Source: Aphelocoma coerulescens (taxonomy: Eukaryota > Chordata > Aves > Passeriformes > Corvidae). Taken from it: 64,000 bases of DNA. Positions 53,507 through 64,000 of this stretch are shown piece by piece (position 1 is the stretch's first letter; each line of letters opens with the position of its first letter). A model generated the notes under the pieces. The model was not told the DNA's origin. It worked only from the letters and a program-made list of their open reading frames with translations, and made no database searches. The translations under genes were made by a program, and so were the position numbers. The stretch is taken from NCBI RefSeq assembly GCF_041296385.1, contig NW_027184061.1, positions 248,001 through 312,000 on the forward strand. The letters are read 5' to 3'.

Positions 53507-54072
53507 TCCCTGTCAGACTTGTGCACGGGCCAGATGGGGCTGTTGAAGGGTGAGTGAGTCTTGCTGACCACCCATTGGCTCTCCAGCTCACGGATCATCT
53601 TGTGGATGGGAATCACACCATCTCGATTTGTCCGATACTGCCGGCAGTGCACTGTTGAGGTGGCAACTGGCACTCGTTGCTCTTCCACTTTCAGGAGCCC
53701 AAATGCAGAAGGATCCTCTGATAGTCCAGGCAAAGTGTTCAATTGCCTAATGCCCTCTGCCTCCACAGCAGCAATCCCAAATGCCCACCTGAGTCCTTTT
53801 AGGTCTTTGTAATAGCCATTCCGGAGGATGTCTATGCCCAGAATACGCAGGGCCTCTGGGCCAGTCACAATCGGATGCTTTTGCCACTCCTTCCCAGTCA
53901 GGCTCACCTCAGCTTCCAAAAGGGTCAACTGCTGTGATTTCCCGGTCACCCCAGTGATGGATACAGGTTCTTCCCCCACATGTCCCGATGGCATTAAAGT
54001 ACACTGTGCCCCAGTATCAACCAATGCATCATATTTTTGTGGCTCTGATGTGCCAGGCCATCGAATCCACAC
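53479..54072 (-). pseudogene. ERVL protease and RT start
   Basis: An open frame of 197 codons with the aspartic protease motif ALVDTGAQCTLMPSG and the flap/helix LGIDIL. It passes directly into the N-terminal RT segment HSPFNSPIWPVHK, then ends by frameshift (WTIVP) where the RT palm begins. Confidence 0.75.
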
Positions 54073-54129
54073 CGTCCAGAAAACACGGTTCTCCCGTGCC
54101 TCCTCCTGGCTAGAGGCAGGGCCCCTCTA

Positions 54130-54772
54130 GCCCTGGTTATCATTCCTTCCCTGGGTGTACATGCTAGAGGTCCCTTCAAGGGGATCCAACATATCATCCT
54201 CCCTTCTGTAATACCTGGCAGCTCGGTCACGGGAGGCTGAGGCTACTTTCACCTTAGCAGAACCCCCTTGGTTAGTGCCTCCCTCCTTGAGTTCACGCAC
54301 CTGCACTGCCAGGACAGAAGTGGGTTTCCCATCCCACCTTCTCGTGTCTTCCCCATGCGCGCACAGAAAAAACACAGCTCAGCTCGTGGGGTGTACCCTC
54401 TCTCTCTAGCTGGGGGACTTGGGGGCTCTGACTTGGGGGCCTGTGACTCACACTGGTGCCACACTGACCTTCCTCATCTCCTCCCTCATCTCCTCCCTCA
54501 TTTCCTTCCTCATCTCCTTCATCTCCTCTTTGAGGTCCTGGACCACAGCAGAGACATGAGCTTTCAGCGGACCATTGACCATACTGTCATAATTCCTGAG
54601 CTTGTTGGTGACAGAGCCCACTGTTTCTCAGTTATTGCCAGCATCAATCGTTGCAATGAAGGTGGTGTATTGCGGTGGCCCTAGCTTTGCCAGGTTCCAC
54701 ATCATCTGTCCTGTGCACCTGACCTTATCGGGGTCATTATCATGCTGTCCATCCCTCCCAAAGAGTACCTCT
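54130..54772 (-). pseudogene. ERVL gag, 3' part
   Basis: Continues the gag reading after the nested provirus: EVLFGRDGQHDNDPDKVRC follows on from LREVAVL at 59905 on the other side. It ends in a Cys-containing LCFFCA...GKP segment that may be a degenerate zinc knuckle. A GAGATGAGG-type tandem stretch lies at 54475-54530. Confidence 0.6.
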
Positions 54773-55098
54773 TGTCGGGAAAGGCGCGGGAGACGAGCTC
54801 ATGATTTCATGATCGGCAAGCCTCGATTTTATTGTCTTTTCATCTCTTATTTATACAACACTTAAACAGCTCATACATATTGCAAAACCTGAGCTCACGA
54901 TTGGTCATCTTCTCTCGTGGGAACAACACACCCCGCGGCGATGGTTTCTTCATTCCAGTCTGCTCTGGCTTGTGTCCTGTTGGACACCTTGTTGATAAGA
55001 AACCCCTTTTCCCACGACAGGCTAACTCCTACATCCTGCAAGGCTCTATCTTATCATGTCCTCTGCTGCGCAGCCATTCCTCAGATAAGCTCTCTACA
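54773..55098 (-). mobile_element. 3' LTR of the nested provirus
   Basis: Minus strand TGTAGAGAGC...CCCGACA, 326 bp, apparently identical to the 5' LTR. The stop codon of the pol-env fusion frame (55029) lies inside its first part. Confidence 0.92.
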
Positions 55099-56912
55099 CT
55101 TCCCCCGTTTTCTTTATGTGCTATCATGCTCAGAGTTGTTGTTTTTAGCAGTACCCTCTTGATACAAGTTAGAGCGCAGCTGAACAGGACTAATCCTACC
55201 AAAACCATAATCAATAAGAGAAACAATGTTTTTACCATGCTTCTTACCCAACCACCCAATCCCAGTTCACTGACCACCCCATCTAGGCCAAAGAAACCTG
55301 TATCTTCCTTAATTTTTTGAGAGTGATTTATAAGCTGTTGAATCTCTGCATGAATAGAGCGAGAATGATCATTTAGATCCATGCAGCATAGTCCCTCAAA
55401 TTCTTCACACCCGTGTCCATGAGCTAACAACAGAAAATCAATAGCAGCTCTATTTTGTAATACAGCATGTTGGACTGTGCTTAAATCATCTGCAAGCGCG
55501 GACAGTACTCTACTTGTTCCATTTGCTTGCTTCACTACCCAGCAGCTTAATCTCTCTATATTGCGATGAGCTCGAGCTGCTTTCCTTGTCCTTTTTCCGG
55601 CGTCTGTGAATGCAGTAATGGCATTGTGGATAGGCTTATCTTCTCGCAAGGGTTTTGAAATCCAGTTCCATGCTCCTATCCACTGTAATGCCTTGGGAAA
55701 CAGGGGACCGGTCTGAATTTTAGCTCTTGAGGACAACAGCGCTTCCGTGAGTGATGAAGAATTTAGCAAGTACCAGTCCAAGGCAGGTTTTTCCATTGGG
55801 AGATTGATGCACTCAGGTTCTTGTCCTCCAATTTCCAAAATGCGCAAACGTCCTTTCTTAATTAAATTAGCCAAATTTTCAAGTTTTGTGGTAATAGTTT
55901 TTCGTTGCTGCAACTGTGGTGATATCCATTCTAAAACTGTCAGCTCCCCCGTTTTCTTTAGCTGCGTAATTGCGCCGAGGAGGTGAGTTTCAGAATTCCA
56001 AATAGTAAGAGAGAGGGGGATGTCTGGATTAAGACGCGAAACAAAACCGTCTGTGATACAGGTGGTGATTTGTTGTAGAGCTTCTTGCTGCTGCGGCATT
56101 AGGTGTACCGGTGCGCATGGATCTGATCCTTTTAGTAAGGGACGGAGCTGATCTAAAAGAACATTGGGGATTCCTACTATTGGCTTCAACCACTGCAGAT
56201 CACCTAACAGTTTTTGAGCATCATTTAAAGTGGTGATTGAGGCTTGGATATGCAGTTTTTGAGGCTTCACTCTTTGATTGGTGATGACCCATCCTAAATA
56301 CTTCCACGGGGAGGATATTTGAATTTTGTTAGCAGCTATTACTAAGGACCATTCTTGAAGAGAGGAGGTAATAAGCTGAATTTCTGTTTGGTCAAAAGGC
56401 TCTTTCTGTGCAAACAAAATATCATCCATATAATGATAAATGATGGTCTGAGGTAACTTTTGTCGCAGTGGTTGCAACGCTGCATCGACATACAATTGAC
56501 ATATGGTGGGAGAGTTGCGCATTCCTTGCGGCAATACAGTCCACTCAAAACGTTTGTCTGGTTCACCACGATTAAGAGCAGGCAATGAAAAGGCAAATCG
56601 CTTTGTATCATCTGGATGTAGTGGAATTGTGAAAAAGCAATCTTTTAAGTCAATAATAAGAAGAGGCCAATCTTGTGGCAACATTGCTGGATTAGGGAGT
56701 CCTGGCTGCAGCGCTCCCATAGGCTCCATACGAGCATTGACAGCTCGAAGGTCTTGTAGCAGACGAAACATGCCATTTTTCTTTTGGATGACAAAAATTG
56801 GGGTGTTCCATGGGCTTGTCGAAGGCTTGAGATGTCCTTGTTGAAGCTGCTCATTGACTAGAGCGTGTGCTTGAAGCAGATTTTCCCGCTTTAAAGGCCA
56901 TTGCTTAACCAC
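55029..56912 (-). pseudogene. In-frame fusion of RT with Env TM in the nested provirus
   Basis: One uninterrupted frame of 627 codons. The N-terminal two thirds is reverse transcriptase: PSTSPWNTPIFVIQKKNG, LLIIDLKDCFF, VLPQGMRNSP, catalytic YHYMDDILFA, thumb and connection. It stops at the first strand of RNase H (AITAFTDAGKRTRKAA) and continues without a break into Env TM (LQNRAAIDFLL, CX6CC motif CEEFEGLCC, membrane anchor near VKTLFLLLIMVLVGLVLF). RNase H, integrase and SU are lost by one deletion. As the sole product it could not complete replication. The frame being open across the junction is unusual. Confidence 0.9.
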
Positions 56913-56968
56913 TACAGGGTTATTGTCAGTCCATCTTAGTGGCAGCGGGAAATTCCAAGCAACGGCCC

Positions 56969-57704
56969 TTAGCAGAAATGGCGATCATCGGTAAGCACAA
57001 AACTCATTTGGGCCAATACATCTCTTCCGATGAGGCAGTCAACTGTGGGGGGTAGAGGGGCGATAGAAAAGGTTGCGGTAGTTTTCTTGCCCTCAATTTC
57101 TACAGTTATCAGCGGAGATTTGTGTGCTAGTTTCATTCCTCCGACACCAGTGATGGCTGTCATTGCTGGCAGAAGAGGCCAATGTGAGGGCCATGTGTTC
57201 ACATCGACAATGCTGGAGTCTGCCCGTGTCTAGGAGGCTCTGTAACGTGATTGTTTCTCCTTTATAGGTTAGGGCACACGGCTTCTGTGGACGGCTATTA
57301 AGATCGATGGTGAGCAAGGTTAGTTCTCCAGTTGAGCCGTAGCCTGTATGAGCGTTTGGTTGAGCCTGCAAGGGTTGCATGCCTTGTGTGGCTTGAGGCA
57401 AAGGTACAAATTGAGCTAGTCTTTGGCCTTTAGGAATCCTTACAGGTGGATGAACAGTATAAGCCAGTATGAAGATATCACCCTGTGAGTCAGCGTCCAC
57501 CACGCCTGGTTGAACGAATAGTCCTCGGGCAGTGGCAGATGATCGGCCAAGAATCAAGCCTCCTACTGGTGTACCATTGAGGCAGATGGGTCCTGTGAGT
57601 CCTGTAGGGATGTTATGGACTTCAGACGTCAGGAGATCACAGTCTACTGAGGCTGCCAAGTCCAGGCCGATGCTGCCACTTGTTGCTGGCTGGAGGCAGG
57701 GCAA
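56969..57704 (-). pseudogene. dUTPase and protease region of the nested provirus
   Basis: 57260-57650 reads a dUTPase domain (GSIGLDLAASVDCDLL, GLILGRSSATARG, GVVDADSQGDIFILAY, RIPKGQRLAQFV), as carried in the pro gene of betaretroviruses and related class II ERVs. It is followed by the protease active site LLDTG at about 57225, directly after which a small indel shifts the frame. The rest of the protease (ITGVGGMKLAHKSP, CLIGRDVL) is in the frame 56969-57202. Protease would not be made whole. Confidence 0.85.
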
Positions 57705-59422
57705 GGGTTTGCAGCTGCTACTTGTGTCCCTGCGCGGCTGCTGGATGCGCTGCTCCGGGAGTTTCCCTGCTTCTTGTTACGGCAGGCATTCGAGTTATGC
57801 GTGTTGGATTGGCATTTGTTGCACCAAACTCCGGATGCTGAGCACTCCCGACGAAGGTGACCCGACTGGCCACATCGATAGCATCTCATTCTGTTTCCCT
57901 CTGGAGGCAACCGGGGGCGCGTGGCTGCTGCTTGGAGGGGAGCAAGGGCGGCCATTACCTGCATCTGAGCACTAGCTGCTTGTTCCTTCAATCCCTCCCC
58001 CAGCTTTTCTAACGCGTGGACTAAAAAGGCTTGAGCACCTGAGGGCAAGGTCGCAGCTTTATCTAGTAATGCCTGAGTGGTCCAATCACCAGGTATAGAG
58101 GTAATCAAAGATCTAGTGGCAGGATTGCTATTTTGCAAAATGCACTGTCTTAAAATAGCATCTTGCATATGATCGGGTATCCCTGCCCTAGAGATAGCAT
58201 CCATAACCTTATCAACAAAGGAGCTTAACGATTCATCACGACCCTGCTTGATGCTCATATATAGGGGGGTCCCTCCCGATGTCCTGACTTTATCTATTGC
58301 TCTCTTAGCTACTGCCATGGCCTCCCTAAGTTTATGTGGCCCTAGTCCAGCTTGAGCTTCAACTCTGAGATACGGGCCCTGTCCCATAAGCTCGTCTACA
58401 GTAAGGCCTGTTAAGGGGTCCCCTTGGGGTCTGGGGAGGTTAGTGCTACTTGCCGCTTCCTCTCTCCACCTTGCCTCAAAAAGCAATCTCTGAGAGGGGG
58501 TGTAAATGAGTTTCGTGATGGCCAGGATATCGGCAGGCAGAAGAATGTGGGCATTAAAAAGATAATCTAACATCTGCTTAGCTGGTTCACTAGACACCCC
58601 AAAGTTACTGACTGTTGCTCTCAGCTGGGACAGGAGTTTCCAGTCGAGATGGGCAAACTGCGCGTTCTGACCCCCTTGCGCATTAGTAGTGAAAACAACA
58701 GGGAAAGCCATCGCTTCTTGTGCCGCTGCTAGGAGCTCGGAATCTCCCCTTTCCATGCCGTCTCGGGCAAGCGCCTGCCACAACTCTCTCCTCCTTGCTG
58801 CCATAGCCTCCGCCGGGTCAGATTCTCCCCCAGGGACAGGCTTCGTGGCATTAGAGGGGTTGGGCGGCAGCGGCGGGCATGAGGGGGTTAATGCAGAGGC
58901 GGTGATTGAAGCGGAAGGCGGGGGGGCCGGCAGGGGGGTAGACAGCGCGGGGGATTGACTGTCAGTGGGGGGTGGCTCTGGCGGGATCTCAATAGTGGCA
59001 AAGGCAGGGGGGTTGGGGGCCGTAGGGTAAACCGAGGAGTCCTAATTTTGGTTATGCGAGTGCGCTGTCTTAATACCTATGACTGCTTGCTTCTCTGCCT
59101 GCACTAACAGTAACTCATTATGAACTGCTTTCCAAAGTTTGCTTATTTTCTTTGCTGACTTATCATCGTCTAAAACAAGGCTAAAAAGTTCATCCCCGTA
59201 CCTCCGCCATTCTGCTAATTCGTGAATGCTGTGAGGGTCGTTAAAGAAACCATAAGAACGCGCGTGAGTTAGTAGGGAAGGAAGGTCTTTTTCTAAGTTA
59301 AAAGCTTTAAAGTGACGCTTAAGAAGAAAGGCTTTAAATAAATCCTGTGCTGCTTGCCTATCCATACTTACGGTACCGTTGCTAGCCCTCCAGGCTTCGG
59401 CAGCACGTATCAGCGAACCCAC
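57644..59422 (-). pseudogene. gag of the nested provirus, one internal stop
   Basis: 59042-59422 is a matrix-like frame (MGSLIRAAEAW, LLKRHFKAFNLEKDLPSLL) ending at a TAG at 59042-59044. The same frame stays open from 59041 to 57644. It covers a Pro-rich linker, capsid (DWKLLSQLRATVSNFG, QGRDESLSSFVDKV in the major homology region) and nucleocapsid with two CX2CX4HX4C knuckles (CYRCGQSGHLRREC and CNKCQSNTHNSNAC). One in-frame stop is thus the only visible break in gag. Confidence 0.85.
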
Positions 59423-59575
59423 CGGTGTGGTCGTTCGGGCACGGAGACGGGAACACAGCTGTCCTCCGCTCTTATTGCCGTCCCTCTAGCTGCAGGACCT
59501 GAACCCAACGCACCTTTCCTTGTGGAAGTGGGGGTAGGGGGGGGTACATGACATGCCTTCTGTTCGGGCGTCAGA

Positions 59576-59901
59576 TGTCGGGAAAGGCGCGGGAGACGAG
59601 CTCATGATTTCATGATCGGCAAGCCTCGATTTTATTGTCTTTTCATCTCTTATTTATACAACACTTAAACAGCTCATACATATTGCAAAACCTGAGCTCA
59701 CGATTGGTCATCTTCTCTCGTGGGAACAACACACCCCGCGGCGATGGTTTCTTCATTCCAGTCTGCTCTGGCTTGTGTCCTGTTGGACACCTTGTTGATA
59801 AGAAACCCCTTTTCCCACGACAGGCTAACTCCTACATCCTGCAAGGCTCTATCTTATCATGTCCTCTGCTGCGCAGCCATTCCTCAGATAAGCTCTCTAC
59901 A
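59576..59901 (-). mobile_element. 5' LTR of the nested provirus
   Basis: 326 bp, apparently identical to the 3' LTR. Reading the minus strand it contains GACAATAAAATCG (polyadenylation signal at about 59632-59637) and a TATA-like TATAAATAAG. The right flank CCTCT is the target duplication. Confidence 0.92.
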
Positions 59902-61161
59902 CCTCTAATACTGCCACCTCTCTTAGCTGTTGGATCCCTTCCTCGAGTGTCTTCCACTGCATTCTATGATGGTACTCCTGCATTCCGTCTTTGTGAATGA
60001 ACCTTTCTCTCACACTCATTTAGAGCTGCTCCCAGAGAGAAAGGGGTCCTGGCTCCCTCACAAATATCTGGTCCATGCCTGGGTCCTGCATCAACGATCC
60101 CAGATACCTTGCCTCACCACTATCCAGTTGCACACCTGTGCCCATAAGGTCCCAAACCTGAAGCAGCCAGGTTGTATAAGGCTCACCCTCCCTTCGCACA
60201 ATGTCTTTTTGCATATTACAGAGACTATCGTACGACAGGGACTCATTGATGATTTCTGGCTCTGGCTCTCCTGCTGGTTGTGAGGGCCCTGGTTCCCCAT
60301 CATCATTAACTGGTTGTACTGATTTGGTCTTCTACTTCCTCCTCTGCACAGGGAAGAATGCTGCTGGCTGTGATTGTCCTTGTGATTCAGCTGGAGCCTG
60401 GACGGTTGTAACATCCGTGGGTTCCACTGCTGCACCATCAGACTCACCCTGTTTGGGGCAGGGAGAGGGTTTTTCACTAGCTGGGGAGGTGTATTCCTTT
60501 AGCATCTGGCATATGTCCTGGCACATCTCCTACATCCCCTTCACGAGTACCTTCGCCCAGTTTGGGTAGTCCATTTCTGAGGTGGGCTGTTGGGCAGTAT
60601 CAGGCTGTGGGGCATGGTCAGGCTGTGGGGCTGTGTCAGGCTCCGGGGCTGGATCTCTAGTGTCTGGGGCTGGGTCAGGCTCTGGGGCTGGATCTCTAGT
60701 GTCTGGGGCTGGGTCAGGGTCTGGGGCAGGATCAGTCCCTGGGGTAGGATCTCTAGGCTCTGAGGCCAGTGTCTGGGTAGTTATCCAAGCAAATCTCAAC
60801 TTACCTCTGAGGGCTAGAGTAGGCCTATCAGCACCAGTTGGTTAGTACCCAGAGGAAATCTAAACCCTTTGAAAATTGGTGGGGTGGGCCCAAAGAACTG
60901 GTTGAGGGGTTGGGGAAAAACTTCCCCTGGTGTCATTTCCTCACAGAAGGTACCATTTCTAACACAACCCCAAAAACATGCACTCAGTGTGTGATAGCCC
61001 TTTATCCATGTGCCCACATTCCAGAGGAAGTTAAAAGCCCATGAATCCCTCACCTTCTCAACCCTTAGGGCAAACTGGATAACAGCAATGGTAGCCTTAG
61101 TCAGAGGACCCATGTTTAGGTAAGGAGCTGCAAAGGGGAAGAACGACCACCTGCCACCCAA
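59902..61161 (-). pseudogene. ERVL gag, 5' part
   Basis: Pieces in several frames: matrix-like MGPLTKATIAVIQFALRVEK at 60814-61161, a Pro/Asp-rich repeat region at 60530-60799 (units like DPAPEPDPAPDTR), and capsid-like EGEPYTTWLLQVWDLMG followed by DSGEARYLGSL at 60020-60214. Stops and frameshifts separate them. Confidence 0.6.
60590..60770. repeat. Minisatellite in ERVL gag
   Basis: Tandem units containing GGGGCTGGATCTCTAGTGTC and GGGGCTGGGTCAGGCTCT, coding (minus strand) the DPAPEPD-type repeats of gag. Confidence 0.85.
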
Positions 61162-61301
61162 ACCAGGGTAAACTAGACCACATAGTGCTGCCTAACAAGG
61201 TTCCTATATCCAGCACACAAAATTAAGTTACCCAGGAACTGTTATTGCTTTTTCACCCCTTTCTCTTAATGCCCTCAGGCAGCATGTTGGACGCCAAGAT
61301 C

Positions 61302-62239
61302 TGTCTCGGTTTGAAAGGCAGGTGTCTGCTAAGGAAGGCAGAAGCCTCCCTTGGAATGGCAGATGCAACCCCCTTCCCTCTGAGTTATTATAATTTTGAA
61401 ATCAAGGGGCTTTCTGGCAAAGATGTGGGAAATAGGAATAACAGTTCTTTACTATTATATATCTATATGTGTATAACCAGTCAAACAAACAACAATAACT
61501 ATGGCAGTAACAGCAAACAATCACAAACCCAGTCCCAGCCTTCTCGGCTGTCAGGCCCTTTCCCCTCGGGTGCAGTTCCGCTCGCAGCCGGCAGGGGCGC
61601 TGGCGGCTCCCGGTGAGCAGGGCAGGTGCGATGGTTCCCCCGCGGCTGCAGGGGGCGCTCCGGAGCGAGCTCGGGGAGCACGCGGCACTGGCGGCCTGGG
61701 ATCCCGGGAAGGGATGGAACAAAGATTTCAAAAACCCCCTGGACAGCCGATCCCGGTGTCTGGCTGGACCCTCGGGAACAGCAGGCTGGAATGGCAGGCT
61801 GGAACAGCAGGGATGAGCACAAATCCCGGGTGGCAGACAGGATGTATCAAAGTTCCGGAGCTGCGGTGGGAACCCCCGGAGGTCTCAGCAGGCAGGGAGA
61901 GCGGGGCTAGAGAGCAGCGAAGGCTCGAAGCAATGGCAGGGGAAGGGCAGCCACAGCCTGGCTCCCAGTGGGGCAGGGAAGGCAAACTTGGGAATCCCGG
62001 GGTCTTTCCAGTAGAAGGAAAGCAGCCGAAGAAGCAGCCTCTCTCTCCGTCATCCAAAACGCCAGGGACTGACTGCCCACACAGCCAGGTGAAAAAAGAG
62101 TAGCAAGATGCACCCCTCTGTCTATGGCCAGGTCCTGTTGTTTTTCTTAAGCACCCAGTAATTTGTCCCCGTGGCAACATGTATGGGGAAAATTCCTTTA
62201 ACAGAAAAAAACCCCAGGAGAACTCCCAAAATCCCAACA
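61302..62239 (-). mobile_element. ERVL 5' LTR
   Basis: 938 bp, TGTTGGGA...CGAGACA on the minus strand. It is closely similar to the isolated LTR at 9474-10409 and shares that copy's upstream flank. Confidence 0.85.
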
Positions 62240-64000
62240 TTCTGTTACGAGCTTCCTGCAGATTGTTCCATCTCTGCTGACCATATGGAAAGATACAAAG
62301 ATCCCTTTTGGTTCACACAGTTAAATGTCTGGTGGGTCACACGGTGGTACCTGTACAGATACACGTCTGGAGAGAAAGCCAAACATCCATCGCACTCTCT
62401 CAACACCCACAGAGCCTGAACCAAACTCTACAAGGCCACGCAGCTTTACACAGAAATTCATACATCGATAAAACTGTACAACGGGATGCAGGTTTACACA
62501 GAAATTGATACACAGGAAAACACAACAATCTGTGCTGTGTGAATACACTGACTTCTGTATAAAAATGGCTCCACACGGCGGGAACCGATCCAGAACTGTG
62601 CGATTACCAAAGGACCCATCGACACTTCCATACCCTTGGAACTAAAGACACAGGACTGTAGAGCTCTCCCACTCCGTACATTCCTGTCTGGGGGTGACTT
62701 TATGATGTGTATCCCCTATCGCTGCTCTCTGCCCAGAAATCAATCCTGTGCCTTTCTGTGCCTTTAAACTGAGCCCGACGGGGGAGAGAGAAAACACCGA
62801 GCGAACTTTTCAAAGCGGTTGTTCAAGGACACAGACACACACTCCTCTGCGTTCTGCTGCGGCAGCGAGAAGAGCGGAGGGAGCGCCCTGCTTGCTTTCC
62901 AGCGCGCTTTCGGCTCCTTTTCTCCGGAGGGAGACGGAGAGTTGAAATTTGTTTTCCTGGGACTTGGGCTTTTTCCCTTCTTCTCTTCTGGACTGTTTCA
63001 ACATCAGAACACACCAGGAGAATTTTCCACCAAGGCCCTGGGAGGACACCAACCCAGCTCCAAGGAGGAGGAGAGAGAGCACACCTACAGAAGGACTCTG
63101 AAATCTTCCCAAGTTTCTCTCCACAGTGAGAGGTTTTAGTATTCAGCATTATTACCCTTTTGCTGTGTGTTTGTTAAATAAATAGGTTCTTTTTCTCTTT
63201 CACTTTCCTCAGAGGAAAATATTTTTTGGCAGACCTGGTGGGAGAGGGCTGGTTGTAACCTGCCTTCTGTCAGAGGATACTTTCCTGCAAATTTGTCCAA
63301 AGCAGCACACTAAAATAAGTCAGTATTTATTTTGAGGGAAAATGATTTCTAATGGCATTTTGAGGGTCAACAAATACAAAGATAATAATAAGGATAAATA
63401 CAAAGAAATAAATACAAAGAAATACAAAGAAAATACAAAGCGGTGAAAGAGGACAGGAGCTCACTGGACTGGTCCTTGGCAGCGCCTGGGCAGACCCTGC
63501 ATGAATTTGGCTGCCTGAATGCAGCTCTTGCCTGGGCCTCAGGGGTGGCCCCCTCTGGGTGTCTCTCCCAGCACCACAGGGATGCTCCTGCCCCTTCCCT
63601 GGTGCCCCAGGGTTCTGCAAGCGCCTTCTGGGGCCACCCAGACACCTCCCTGGGCCTCTGGAGGCCCCATGGCATGGTGCAGACAGGGACTGAATCAAAG
63701 CTTCCTTGGAAGATGGAGGCAGGAGAATATTGCCCACCATCTTCTTTCCAGCTGCCCTCCACACTCCTGCAAATCCTGCTGGGACACTCAGGCTCTCCAT
63801 TCCGGGCTCTGCAGCTCCCATGCAAACCCATCCATCACTGTGTCCCCTCTCGCATGGATATCAAGGAAATGACACAGCAATAGCTAGAAAATGTGAACTT
63901 GATTAATTTGACTGCTCTAAAATTCTACAACTCGAGGATGACTGGAAGACTACAGGCTGAGAACGTTATGCCTCCAAAAAGGGTCAAGAGTTTGGAACTG
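62240..64000 (-). repeat. Dispersed 1.8-kb repeat, copy 2 (runs off the window)
   Basis: Reverse complement of 7640-9473 with few differences, including the tandem TTTGTATTTC-type stretch at 63370-63440. Together with the adjacent LTR it gives about 2.7 kb of inverted identity between the two ends of the window. Confidence 0.88.

Larger units (their letters stand above)
54773..59901 (-). mobile_element. Nested young provirus (class II-like pol, alpharetrovirus-like env), defective
   Basis: Two 326-bp LTRs (59576-59901 and 54773-55098) show no difference that I can see. They are flanked by CCTCT at 54768-54772 and 59902-59906, a perfect 5-bp target duplication. The primer site at 59556-59573 (CGCCCGAACAG) resembles that for tRNA-Lys. 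A polypurine tract AAAGAAAACGGGGGAAG lies at 55099-55115. Gag, dUTPase/protease, RT and Env TM are present, but RNase H, integrase and Env SU are deleted. It is inserted in ERVL gag on the same strand. Confidence 0.93.
49953..62239 (-). mobile_element. ERVL-type provirus, interrupted by a second provirus
   Basis: Order on the minus strand: 5' LTR 61302-62239, primer-site-like TGGCGTCCAACATGCTGCC at 61279-61296, gag, protease, RT, RNase H, integrase, 3' LTR 49953-50871. No env is present, as is usual for ERVL. Many frameshifts and stops disable it. The flanks of the two LTRs (CAGAA and CTGGG on the sense strand) do not match, so at least one end has been rearranged since insertion. A second provirus sits in gag at 54773-59901. 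Confidence 0.85.

Overview
The window looks like a songbird (passerine) genome, from a repeat-rich, GC-rich region holding multicopy genes. The evidence is CR1 LINE fragments, nested avian-type endogenous retroviruses (ERVL, alpharetrovirus-like Env), fragments of MHC class II beta genes with SXY promoter modules, C2H2 zinc-finger genes, and intron-bearing PIM-like and PAK-like kinase genes. It is vertebrate, not bacterial, so genes are split by introns and most long open frames are chance readings of GC-rich DNA.

Layout: 0-0.8 kb holds an MHC class II beta 3' UTR copy and an SXY-like promoter. 1.75-4.28 kb is an intact five-exon PIM-like kinase (412 aa), followed by a PIM pseudogene copy to about 5.8 kb. 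7.64-9.47 kb is a dispersed repeat, joined to an ERVL LTR (9.47-10.41 kb) and then a decayed retrovirus with pol end and env (10.4-12.98 kb). 14.3-15.2 kb (-) is an unrecognised membrane-protein candidate, followed by a CR1 and a solo LTR with target-site duplication. 16.3-18.5 kb (-) is a frameshifted zinc-finger gene whose leader abuts an MHC class II exon 1 remnant.

From 20.35 to 40.61 kb lies a large inverted repeat: arm A 20.35-28.04, arm B 33.05-40.61, spacer 5 kb. Each arm carries an intact six-finger C2H2 gene, an SXY module divergent from it, and remains of a gammaretrovirus-like element. The spacer holds broken MHC class II beta pieces. 40.97-48.37 kb (+) is an intact eleven-exon PAK-like kinase (505 aa). 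Its N-terminus has a hydrophobic segment and about twelve acidic, tryptophan-bearing decapeptides in place of a visible p21-binding domain. 49.95-62.24 kb (-) is an ERVL provirus split by a younger provirus (54.77-59.90 kb) with apparently identical 326-bp LTRs, a 5-bp target duplication and an in-frame RT/Env-TM fusion. 62.24-64.0 kb repeats 7.64-9.47 kb in inverse orientation.

The genes do not form a pathway. The common theme is duplication: kinases, zinc fingers, MHC II pieces and ERVs shuffled in direct and inverted orientation. Both kinases keep every catalytic motif and have perfectly phased exons, so they are the best candidates for function. Exon boundaries were derived by eye from splice consensus, reading phase and family similarity.
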